Positions 47,225 to 60,100 of a stretch of 64,000 nucleotides of DNA are shown piece after piece. Below the pieces are notes generated by a model. The model saw only the letters and a list, made by a program, of their open reading frames with translations, did no database searches and was not told where the DNA came from. The stretch's first letter is position 1, and every line of letters begins with the position of its first letter. The position numbers and the translations under genes are program-made. This DNA is from Valencia hispanica (lineage: Eukaryota; Chordata; Actinopteri; Cyprinodontiformes; Valenciidae): positions 710,001 to 774,000 of the forward strand of contig OY747715.1 of the NCBI GenBank assembly GCA_963556495.2, given 5' to 3'.

Positions 47225-48030
47225 ATTACAAACTCTTTATGCTGATTATATTATATCTTTATGCCAATGACATTACGAACTCTTTATGCTGATGACATTA
47301 CGAACTCTTTATGCCGACAATAATAAAATCTCATGTCAACCATATTACGATTGCTTAATGCCGATGACATTACGATATCTTTATGCCGATTACATTACAA
47401 ACTCTTTATGCCAATGACTTCACAATTATTTTATGCTGATGACATTACGAGAATTTTATGCCGCTGACATTTCAATAATTTTATGCCGATGACATTACGA
47501 ACTCTTTATGCCGATGACATTACGAACTCTTTATGCCGATGACATTACGATCATTTTATGCCGATGACTTTACGATTATTAAATGCTGATGACATTACGA
47601 GAATTTTATGCCGCTGGCATTTCGATAATTTTATGCCGATGACATTACGAACTCTTTATGCCGATGACATTACGATCATTTTATGCCAATGACATTACGA
47701 ACTCTTTATGCCGATGACATTACGATCATTTTATGCCAATGACATTACGAACTCTTTATGCTGATGACATTACGAACTCTTTATGCCGATGACATTACGA
47801 TCATTTTATGCCAATGACATTACGAACTCTTTATGCTGATGACATTATGAACTCTTTATGCTGACAATAATAACATCTCATGTTGACAATATTACGATTG
47901 CTTAATGCCGATGACATTACGATATCTTTATGCAGTTAATATTGTGATGTCTTTATACTGATGTTATTACGAACTCTTTATGCCGACAATAACACAATCT
48001 CTTCACGTTGACGATATTATAATCTCTTAA
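47225..48030. repeat. 25-bp minisatellite in the cdx intron
   Basis: Some 30 units of GATGACATTACGAACTCTTT plus ATGCC, with variants TACGATCATTTTATGCC and TTTCGATAATTTTATGCC. Variant units occur in repeated blocks. It starts about 135 bp upstream of the homeobox exon. Confidence 0.96.
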
Positions 48031-48224
48031 TACCGATGACCGCATGGCTTCCTGTCGGAGGCTGAAATGATCAGGCGCTTTCACATATATCAAGCATTCA
48101 GAGTCTTGTCTTTGCTTACATATGTGTTCTCGAGCATTTTTCCAGCTTTTGTTTTTTTTCTAATTTTCTGCTGTTTATTTGTTTTTACTGTGTTTTATAC
48201 ACTGTTTTATTTTCTTATGTTTTT

Positions 48225-48300
48225 AGCCTGTGTTCTGCGCTTTGGTTGACTTCTGTCATTTGTAAAGCACATTATAAATAAAATGTTATGGTATGGTATT
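48225..48300 (+). mobile_element. LINE 3' tail fragment
   Basis: TGTAAAGCACATTATAAATA followed by AAATGTTATGGTATGGTATT has the form of a retroposon 3' end with a short terminal repeat. Confidence 0.5.
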
Positions 48301-49860
48301 GTGACCACTGACTGAAGAAGGGGACAACACTGGTCTCTCTTTATTGCCTGGTTGAGGCTGAGATATTTGTACTCTGATGTTACTGGAAGAAACGACGATG
48401 TGAAGATTTGTTCAAACTGTCTGTACAACCTGGTCAGAACTTTCTTGGAGGTCCTGGGGGGTTCCTGGTCTGAATAGGTCACTATCTACCAAGTGTGATC
48501 CAAGGAATGGGCGGTGAACCAGTGACCTGGGTGGCCATGGATCAACTATAGTTGCCTCCCAGTGTTTACAATAACAACCATAGTTGTTTTAATGCATTCA
48601 CTTCCTCCTGGATCAATATGTAAATAATCAGTAAGTCATATAATAATAAGCTGAATGAGCAGTGAAGCGGTTCTGCTGCAGGCAGAGGATTTATTCCTGC
48701 TGAGCTGCTAGGTGGAGATTTTATTACCGGTCCAAGCTGTGAGAAATCACACCAGCTGTCAGTATGTAAAAATGTGAGTGAAGTCGTAACTTTTTCTAGA
48801 ATGTGTTGTAAAGCTGAAGCAGAAGGTGCCGTCAGAGTGATGGAGTCGCGTGTTCTCACCATGACTCCTGTATTCAAATTGCCTCGCTGCTCCGGCTGCA
48901 TTTGCATCAACTGAGCTTTTATCAGTTTTTATTCCTTTATGGGCCCAGAGTTCACATGGAGCTGCTAAAAGTCTCTACAGGCTGCAAACCAACACAGCCT
49001 GACTGAGCCCAGCCTCTGATCCACGCTTCAACATGGAGCCTTCATTACCCACAATCCACCTGGAACTCTAGGAAGTTAACAGAGTTGTGCTTTCTGAAAT
49101 TAAAATCATCATTGAAAAGGCCTCAGGTCTGAAGAAGGAGCAGAGCCTACAGGAGAACCTCTGGATCTTCTGCTTCATCTGAACTCTGGACCAGGATCCC
49201 TGCAGCTAACATGAGCTTCTTCTGGATGGTGGCCCGGCTCTGAATGGAAGATCAGGAGATCAGGAGCTCAGAGCAAAGCTGGAAGGAGTCAGCTGCAGAG
49301 TTTCATCTGTCCAGGATGTCTTATTATCAGATGAACCTGGAGGTTTGTCCAGCTACATCCCAGTGGGAGGAGATCCCAGAAGGACCAAAAAGTCTCCAGA
49401 CGGTACAAGATCTCAAGAGGCTGGGATGTCTTGAACCCGAGGGCAGAAGAGGAGTAGTAGCAGCCAGCAGACAGACACCTCAGGCAGCAACAGCAGAACT
49501 TGGTCCGAGTCACCTTTAGGAGGTTCTCCCACCAAACCAGTTCTAGTGCTGAACCAGTAGCAGATCTTTCTGTTTGGGCCCAGTTTGCTGGTCCAGACTG
49601 GAGCGTTCAGAAACAGTACATATTGTTCACCAGAACTAAAGGTCTGGTCTCTGGACCCTCTGCAGAAAAGGAGGTGATTCTGACCTGACCTAGAGCCTTC
49701 TGAGGAAGTCGCAGTTGAAAAAATTAAGGTTAAAGGTCAAATTTCAGTCAACAGAACTAATAGGGCCCAAACCTAATTTAATTCCACAAGGCTGTGCTCC
49801 ATTAAGAATGTGTTCTAGTTGTGAAGAACCAAAGAAAGGTCAGAGAAACCCATCTCTAAG
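48301..49860. other. No gene recognised; part of the putative cdx intron
   Basis: Non-repetitive DNA with short frames that lack domains (114 codons minus at 48566-48910, 91 codons plus at 49244-49519). I looked for cdx exon 1 on the minus strand and did not find it. Confidence 0.45.
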
Positions 49861-50019
49861 GCCACCTTGGAGACAGAAAAATAAGGAGACAGAACCATCA
49901 GGAGACAGAACCAGCCAGGAGACAGAACCATCAGGAGACAGAACAATCTGGACACAGAACAATCTGGACACAGAACAATCTGGACACAGAACCACCTGGA
50001 GACAGAACCACCTATCAGA

Positions 50020-50345
50020 ATCAGAATCAGAATCAGCTTTAATGGCCAAGTATGACACATACAAGGAATTTGACTCCGGCAACTTTTCTCTCCAGTACGG
50101 AACTTAAATAAGTGAAATAAAGAAATAAATACAAATAAATAATAAAGGATAATATATACACCAAACCGGGGTTATTTTACAGTGAGTATGTACAGCAGTG
50201 CAGAGTCATAGTTTATTGTTATGTGAATGGACTCACACTCTGTGACTACACAGAGTTAATCAGAGCGACAGCCTGGGGGAAAAAACTGTTCTTGTGTCGG
50301 GTGGTTTTGGCGTACAACGCTCTGTAACGCCGGCCTGACGGGAGA
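50020..50345 (-). mobile_element. LINE 3' end inserted in the 16-bp array
   Basis: AATCAGAATCAGCTTTAATG, then CACATACAAGGAATTTGACT, then a minus-strand reading GRRYRALYAKTTRHKNSFF. The last is the C-terminal end typical of Rex1/CR1-like LINE ORF2. 16-bp units flank it on both sides, so it inserted into an existing array. Confidence 0.8.
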
Positions 50346-53300
50346 GAGAGAGAACCATACGGAGACAGGACCACCGGGAGACAGAACGATCTGGAGACAG
50401 AATCATCAGGAGACAGAAAAATCAGGAAACAGAACCAACCAGGAGACAGAAACATCTGGCGACCAAAGCAACCAGGAGAGAGAACCAGCTGGAGACAGAA
50501 ACATCTGGAATAAGAACCATTTAGAGACAGAAACACCAGGAAACAAAACCATCAGGAAACAGAACCAACAAGGAGATGGAAAAAAACAAGGACACAGAAC
50601 CATCTGGAGAAAGAACGAACCGGGAGACAGAACAACCAAGAGGCAGAACCATTAGGAGAAAGAACCAACCGGGAGACAAAACCATCTGGAGAGAGAACCA
50701 TCAGCAGAACGAACCATCTGGAGAGAGAACCAACGAGGAGACAATACTATTAGAATGAACCATATAGAGACAGAAACACCAGGAGAAAAAACCATATGAA
50801 AACAGAACAGAACAGGAGACAGAACAACAAGGTGAAGGAACCACCAAGATACAGAATCAACCAGGAGACAAAACTATTAGGAGAACAAACCATATAGAGA
50901 CAGAATCACCAGGAGACAAAACTATTAGGAGAACAAACCATATAGAGACAGAATCACCAGGAGACAGAACCAACCAGGATACACAAGAAACCAGGAGACA
51001 GAACTGACTAGGACACACAACCAGTCAGGAGAAAGAACCACAAAGCGAAACAACCACCAAAACACAGAACCATCAGGAAAGAGAACCACCAATAGACAGA
51101 TCCACCAAGAGACAGAACCAAAAGGAGACAGAACAACTAGCAATAAGAACCATCAAAAGAAATAAACACCAGAAGACAGAACCACTAAGAGACAAAATCA
51201 TCTGGGAAGAGAACCACCAGGAGACAGAACCATCAGGGGACAGAACAAATCAGGAGACAGAACCAACCAGCAGAAAGAAACACCAGGAGACAGACCCAAC
51301 AAGGAGACAACACCAACTATGAGACAGAACCTTCTGGAGATAGAACCACCAGGAGACAGAACCACCAGGAGAAAGAACCACTAGAAGACAGGACAACCAT
51401 GAGACACAACAAACCAGGGAGTAAAACCACCAGTAGACAGAACCATCAGGAGACACAACAATCAGTAGAGAAAACCATCAGGACCAAGAACAACCAGGAA
51501 AAAGAACTTTCAGGAGAAAGAACCACCAGGAGAAAAAACTATTAGTGACAGAATTATCAGGAAACCAAACCATCAGGAGATAGAACTAACCAGTAAAAGG
51601 AAACACAAGAAGACACAACCAAGGAGAAGGAACCAAGAGGAGACAAAACCACCAGGAGAAGAAACCATCAAGAGACAGAACCACCAGGAAAAAGAAAACC
51701 CAGGAACCAGAACAAGACAGGAGACAGAGCTAACTAGGAGAATAAACCACCAGAAGACAGAACTACCAAGAGACAGAATTGTCAGGAGACAGAACCATCT
51801 AGAGACAGAGTCGTCAGGAGACAGAACCATCAGAAGACAGAACCTATTAGGAGACAGAACAAACCAGGAGACAGAACCTAACAGGAGAAAAAATCAACGA
51901 GGAGACAGAACCATGAGGACACAGAACAAACATGAGACACAGCCACCAGGAGAAAGAACCATATAGAGAGTGAACTACCAGGAGACAGAACCAACCAGGA
52001 GACAGAATGGTCTGGAGAAAGTACCGACCAGGAGACACAACAATCAGTAGAGAGAACCATCAGGACCAAGAACAACCAGGAAAAAGAACTTTCAGGAGAA
52101 AGAACCACCAGGAGACAAAACTATTAGGAGACTGAATTATCAGGAAACCAAACCATCAGGAGAAAGAACTACCCAGTAGAAGGAAACACAAGAAGACACA
52201 ACCAAGGAGAAGGAACCAAGAGGAGACAAAACCACCAGGAGAAGAAACCATCAGGAGACAGAACCATCATGAGACAAAACAACCCTGAGACAGAACCACC
52301 AGGAAAAAGAAAACCCAGGAACCAGAACAAGACAGGAGACAGAGCGAACTAAGAGAATAAACCACCAGAAGACAGAACTACCAAGAGACAGAATTGTCAG
52401 GAGACAGAACCATCAGAAGACAGAACCTATTAGGAGACAGAACCAACAAGGAGACCGAACCACCAGGAGTCAGAACCACTAGGAGACAGAACCACCAGGA
52501 GTCAGAACCACTAGGAGACAGAACCACCAGGAGACAGAACCACCAGGAGACAGAACCACTAAGAGAAAGAACCAGATAGAGAGAGAACTACCAGGAGACA
52601 GAACCAACCAGGAGACAGAATGGTCTGGAGAAAGTACCGACCAGGAGACAAAACAATCAGTAGAGAGAACCATCAGGAGACAGAACCACTAGGAGAAAGA
52701 ACCATATCGAGAGAGAACTACCAGGAGAAAGTACCGACCAGGAGACACAACAAACCAGGAGACAGAAACACAAAGCGACAGAATCATCTGGAAAGAGAAC
52801 CACCAAAAAGCAGAACCAATAGGAAACAGAACAACAAGGAATCAGAACTATCAGCAGAAAGAAACACCAGGAGACAGAAACCCCAAGAGACAGAACTGTC
52901 AGGGGACAGAACAAACCAGGTGACAGAACCAACCAGCTGAAAAACACACTAGGAGACAGAACCAACCAGGAAACAGAACCTTCTGGAGATAGAAACACCA
53001 GGAGACAAAAACCATGAGGAAACAGAACCATCTGAAGACAGAACATTCTGAAGACAGAACCAACCAGGAGAGAGAACCGTCTGGAAAGGAGACAGAACCA
53101 CCAATAGACAGAACCATTGGGAACCAGAACAACCAGGAAAAGGAACTATCAGGAGAAAGATCTACCAAGAGATAGAACCAGTGAGGAGATGGAAAAATCA
53201 CGAGAAAAAAATCAACCAGGAAAAGAAACCAACATGAGACAGAACCATCACGAGACAGGAAGAAACCAGAAACATAACCACATAACCAAAAGAAAAATCG

Positions 53301-56300
53301 GGAACCAGAACAAGCCAGGAGACAGAGCTAACCAGGAGAATAAGTCACCAAAAGATCGAACTAGAAAGAGACAGAATAGTCAGAAGATGGAACCAACCAG
53401 GAGACAGAACCACCAAGACACAGAACCAATAAGAAACAAAACAGCCAAGAGACAGAACCACCAGGAGACAGAACCATTAGGAGACAGAACCACTAGGAGA
53501 CAGAACCACTAGAAGACAGAACCACCAGGAGACAGAACCACCAGGAGACAGAACCATAAGGAGAGAGAACCATTAGGAGACAGAACCATCAGGAGACAGA
53601 ACCACTAGGAGACAGAACCATCAGGAGACAGAACCAATAGGAACAGAACCAATAGGAGACAGAGCAATTAGGAGACAGAACCATCAGGAGACAGAACCGT
53701 CAGGAGAAAGAACCACTAGGAGACAGAATCACCAGGAGACAGAAAAACTACAGGACGGAACCACCAGGAGAAAGAACCATTTGGAGACAAAACCACCAGG
53801 AGACAGAACCACTAGGAGACAGAACCATTTGGAGACAGAACAACCAGAAGACAGAACCACCAGGAGACAGATCAAACAGGAGACAGAACCACTAGGATAC
53901 AGAAACCACAAGGAGACAGAACCACTAGGAGACAGAACCACCAGGAGACAGAACCATTTGGAGACAGAACCATCAGGAAACAGAAACATCAGGAGACAGA
54001 ACCATCTCAGCAAAAGCTTAATGAGACAGTACCATCAGGAGACAGAACAACTAGGAGACATAACCATTTGGAGATAGAACCACCAGGATACAGAACCATC
54101 AGGAGACAGAACATCTAGGAGACAGAACTATCTGGGGAGAGAACCACCAGGATAAAGAACAATCTGGAGACAGAACCACTAGGACACAGAACCACCAGGA
54201 GACAGAACCATATGGAGACAGAACCACCAGGAGACAGAACCACTAGGAGACAGAAGCACTAGGAGAAAGAACCATCAGGAGACAGAACCATTAGGAGACA
54301 ACACCATCTGGAGACAGAACCACTAGGAGACAGAACCACCAGGAGACAGAACCATTTGGAGACAGTACCATCAGGAGACAGAACCAATAGGAGAAAGAAC
54401 CATCAGGAGACAGAACCACTAGGAGACAGAACCACCAGGAGAAAGAACCATTTGTAGACAGAACCACCAGGAGAGAGAACCACCAAGACACAGAACCAAG
54501 AAGAAACAAAACAGCCAAGAGACAGAACAACCAGGAGACAGAACCATTAGGAGACAGAACCACTAGGAGACAGAACCACTAGAAGACAGAACCACCAGGA
54601 GACATAACCATAAGGAGAGAGAACCATTAGGAGACAGAAACCATCAGGAGACAGAACCATCAGGAGACAGGACCATCTGGAGAGAGAACCACCAGAATAC
54701 AGAACCATCTGTAGACAGAACCATCAGGAGAAAGAACGATCAGGAGACAGTACCACTAGGAGACAGAACCAATTGGAGACAGAACCACAAGGAGACAGTA
54801 CCATCAGGAGACAGAACCACAAGGAGACTGAACCACTACGAGACAGAACCATCTGGAGACAGAACCATCTGGAGACAGAACCATTAGGAGACAGAACCAC
54901 TAGGAGACAGAACCACTAGAAGACAGAACCACCAGGAGACAGAACCACCAGGAGACATAACCATAAGGAGAGAGAACCATTAGGAGACAGAAACCATCAG
55001 GAGACAGAACCATCAGGAGAAAGAACCATCTGGAGAGAGAACCACCAGAATACAGAACCATCTGGAGACAGAACCATCAGGAGACAGAACCACCAGGAGA
55101 CAGTACCACTAGGAGACAGAACCAGTTGGAGACAGAACCACAAGGAGAAAGTACCATCTGGAGACAGAACCATCAGGAGACAGAACCCCAAGGAGACGGA
55201 ACCACTACGAGACAGAACCATCAGGAGACAGAACCATTTGGAGACAGAACCACCAGGAGACAGAACCACTAGGAGACAGAACAAATAGGAGACAGAACCA
55301 TCATGAGACAAAACCGCTAGGAGACAGAACCACTAAGAGACCGAACCACTCGGAGACAGAACCACTAGAAGACAGAACCACTAGGAGAGAGAACCATTTG
55401 GAGACAGAACAACTAGGAGAGAGAACTAAGAGGAGACAGAACCACCAGGTAACAGAACCACTTGGAGACACAACCACAAGGAGACACAACCACCAGGAGA
55501 AAGAACCATCAGGGGGCAGAACCAATAGGAACAGAACCAATAGGAGACAGAGCAACTAGGAGACAGAACCATCAGGAGACAGAACCGTCAGGAGAAAGAA
55601 CCACTAGGAGACAGAATCACCAGGAGACAGAACAACTACAGGACGGAACTACAAGGAGACAGAACCATTTGGAGACAAAACCACCAGGAGACAGAACCAC
55701 TAGGAGACAGAACCATTTGGAGACAGAACAATTTGGAGACAGAACCACCAGAAGACAGAACCACCAGGAGACAGATCCAACAGGAGACAGAACCACTAGG
55801 ATACAGAAACCACCAGGAGAGTGAACCGCTAGGAGAAGGAACCACCAGGAGACAGAACCATCTCAGCTAAAGCTTAATGAGACAGTACCATCAGGAAACA
55901 GAACAACTAGGAGACAGAAACAACCAGGAGACAGAACCACTAGGAGAAGGAACCACCAGGAGACAGAACCATCTCAGCTAAAGCTTAATGAGACAGTACC
56001 ATCAGGAGACAGAACAACTAGGAGACAGAACCATCTAGAGATAGAACCACCAGGATACAGAACCATCAAGAGACAGAACATCTAAGAGACAGAACTATCT
56101 GGGGAGAGAACCACCAGGATACAGAACCATCTGGAGACAGAACCACTAGGAGACAGAACCACCTGGAAAAAGAACCATATGGAGACAGAACCACCAGGAG
56201 ACAGAACCACTAGGAGACAGAACCACTAGGAGAAAGAACCATCAGGAGACAGAACCATTTGGAGACAGAACCATCTGGAGACAGAACCACTAGGAGAAAG

Positions 56301-57164
56301 AACCACCAGGAGACAGAACCATTAGGAGACAGAACCATCAGGAAACAGAACCATTTGTAGAAAGAACCACCAGGAGACAGAACCACTAAGAGACCGAACC
56401 ACTAGGAGACAGAACCACTAGGAGAAAAAACCATCTGGAGACAAAATCATCTGGAGACAGAACTACTAGGAGACAAAACCATCTGGAGATAGAACCACTA
56501 GAAGACAGAACCACTAGGAGAGAGAACCATTTGGAGACAGAACCACTAGGAGACAGAACCATCAGGAGAAATAACCATTTGGAGAAAGAACCACTAGGAG
56601 AGAGAACCACCAGGAGACAGTACCACTAGGAAAGAGAACCACCAGGAGACAGAACCATTTAGAGACAGAACCACTAGGAGAGAGAACCACCAGGAGACAG
56701 TACCACTAGGAGACAGTACCACCAGGAGACAGAACCATTTGGAGACAGAACCACTAGGAGAGTGAACCACCAGGAGAAAGAACCACCAGGTGACAGAACC
56801 ATTTGGAGACACAACCACAAGGAGACACAACCACCAGGAGAAAGAACCTCTAGGAGACAGAACCATCAGGAGACAGAACCACTAGGAGACAGAACCACCA
56901 GGAGACAGAACCACTTGGAGACAGAACCACCATGAGACAGAACCAATTGGAGACAGAACCACAAGGAGACAGTACCATCAGGAGACAGAATCATCAGGAG
57001 ACAGAACCACAAGGAGACGGAACCACTACGAGACAGAACCATCAGGAGACAGAACCATCTGGAGACAGAACCATCATGAGACAGAACCATCTCAGCTGAA
57101 GCTTAATGAGACAGAACCACCAGTAGACAGAACCATCAGGAGACAGAACCATTAGGAGACAGAA

Positions 57165-60100
57165 CCATCAGAAGACAGAACCATCTGGAGACAGAACCAC
57201 CAGGAGACAGTACCATCAGGAGACAGAACCTTCAGGAGACAGAACCACAAGGAGACGGAACCACTAAGAGACAGAACCATCAGGAGACAGAACCACTAGG
57301 ACACAGAAACACCAGGAGACAGAACCATCTCATGTGAAGCTTAACGAGACAGAACCATCATGAGAAAGAACCAATTGGAGACAGAACCACAAGGAGACAG
57401 TACCATCAGGAGACAGAATCATCAGGAGACAGAACCACAAGGAGACGGAACCACTACGAGACAGAACCATCAGGAGACAGAACCACCAGGAGACAGTACC
57501 ATCAGGAGACAGAACCATTAGGAGACAGAACCATCAGAAGACAGAACCATCTGGAGACAGAACCACCAGGATACTGAACCATTTGTAGACAGAACCATCA
57601 GGGGACAGAACCACTAGGAGACAGAACCAACAGGAGACAGAACCATTTGAAGACAGAACCACCACGAGACAGAACCACTAGGAGACGGAACCACTAGGAG
57701 ACAGAACCATCAGGAGACATAACCATTTGGAGACAGAACCATCAGGAGACAGAATCATCAGGAGACAGAACCACAAGGAGACGGAACCACTAGGAGACAG
57801 AACCACCAGGAGACAGAACCATTTGTTGACAGAACCACCAGGAGACAGAACCACTAGGAGACAGAACCATCAGGAGAAAGAACCATTTGGAGACAGAACC
57901 ACTAGGAGAGAGAACCACCAGGAGACAGTACCACCAGGAGACATAACCACTAGGAGACAGAACCACTAGGAGACATAACCACCAGGAGACAGAACCATCT
58001 GGAGACAGAACCACTAGGAGACAGAACCACCAGGAGACAGAACCACTTGGAGACAGAACCACCATTAGACAGAACCACAAGGTGACAGTAACATCAGGAG
58101 ACAGAACCATCAGGAGACATAACCACAAGGAGACGGAACCACTACGAGACAGAACCACTAGGACACAGAAACACCAGGAGACAGAAGCATTTCAGGTGAA
58201 GCTTAATGAGACAGAACCATCAGGAGACAGGACCATCATGAGACAGAACCACCAGGATACAGAACCATTTGGAGACAGAACCATCATGAGACAGAACCAA
58301 TTGGAAACAGAACCACAAGGAGACAGTACCATCAGGAGACAGAACCATCAGGAGACAGAACCACAAGGAGACGGAACCACTACGAGACAGAACCGTCAGG
58401 AGACAGAACCACTAGGACACAGAAACACCAGGAGACAGAACCATCAGGAGACAGAACCACAAGGAGACAGAACCACAAGCAAACGGAACCATCAGGAGAC
58501 AGAACCATCTGGAGACAGAACCATCTGGAGACAAAACCATCTCAGCTGAAGCTTAATGAGACAGAACAACCAGGAGACAGAACAATCAGAAGACAGAACC
58601 ATCTGGAGACAGAACCACCAGGAGACAGTACCATCAGGAGACAGAACCTTCAGGAGACAGAACCACAAGGAGAAGGAACCACTAAGAGACAGAACCATCA
58701 GGAGACAGAACCACTAGGACACAGAAACACCAGGAGACAGAACCATCTCAGGTGAAGCTTAACGAGACAGAACCATCATGAGAAAGAACCAATTGGAGAC
58801 AGAACCACAAGGAGACAGTACCATCAGGAGACAGAATCATCAGGAGACAGAACCACAAGGAGACGGAACCACTAAGAGACAGAACCATCAGGAGACAGAA
58901 CCACCAGGAGACAGTACCATCAGGAGACAGAACCATTAGGAGACAGAACCATCAGAAGACAGAACCATCTGGAGACAGAACCACCAGGATACTGAACCAT
59001 TTGTAGACAGAACCATCAGGGGACAGAACCACTAGGAGACAGAACCAACAGGAGACAGAACCATTTGAAGACAGAACCACCACGAGACAGAACCACTAGG
59101 AGACGGAACCACTAGGAGACAGAACCATCAGGAGACAGAATCATCAGGAGACAGAACCACAAGGAGACGGAACCACTAGGAGACAGAACCACCAGGAGAC
59201 AGAACCATTTGTTGACAGAACCACCAGGAGACAGAACCACTAGGAGACAGAACCATCAGGAGAAAGAACCATTTGGAGACAGAACCACTAGGAGAGAGAA
59301 CCACCAGGAGACAGTACCACCAGGAGACATAACCACTAGGAGACAGAACCACTAGGAGACATAACCACCAGGAGACAGAACCATCTGGAGACAGAACCAC
59401 TAGGAGACAGAACCACCAGGAGACAGAACCACTTGGAGACAGAACCACCATTAGACAGAACCACAAGGTGACAGTAACATCAGGAGACAGAACCATCAGG
59501 AGACATAACCACAAGGAGACGGAACCACTACGAGACAGAACCACTAGGACACAGAAACACCAGGAGACAGAAGCATTTCAGGTGAAGCTTAATGAGACAG
59601 AACCATCAGGAGACAGAACCATCATGAGACAGAACCACCAGGATACAGAACCATTTGGAGACAGAACCATCATGAGACAGAACCAATTGGAAACAGAACC
59701 ACAAGGAGACAGTACCATCAGGAGACAGAACCATCAGGAGACAGAACCACAAGGAGACGGAACCACTACGAGACAGAACCGTCAGGAGACAGAACCACTA
59801 GGACACAGAAACACCAGGAGACAGAACCATCAGGAGACAGAACCACAAGGAGACAGAACCACAAGCAGACGGAACCATCAGGAGACAGAACCATCTGGAG
59901 ACAGAACCATCTGGAGACAGAACCATCTCAGCTGAAGCTTAATGAGACAGAACCACCAGGAGACAGAACCATCAGGAGACAGAACCATTAGGAGACAGAA
60001 ACATCAGGAGACAGAACCATCTGGAGACAGAACCACCAGGAGACAGTACCATCAGGAGACAGAACCACAAGGAGACAGAACCACAAGCAGACGGAACCAC

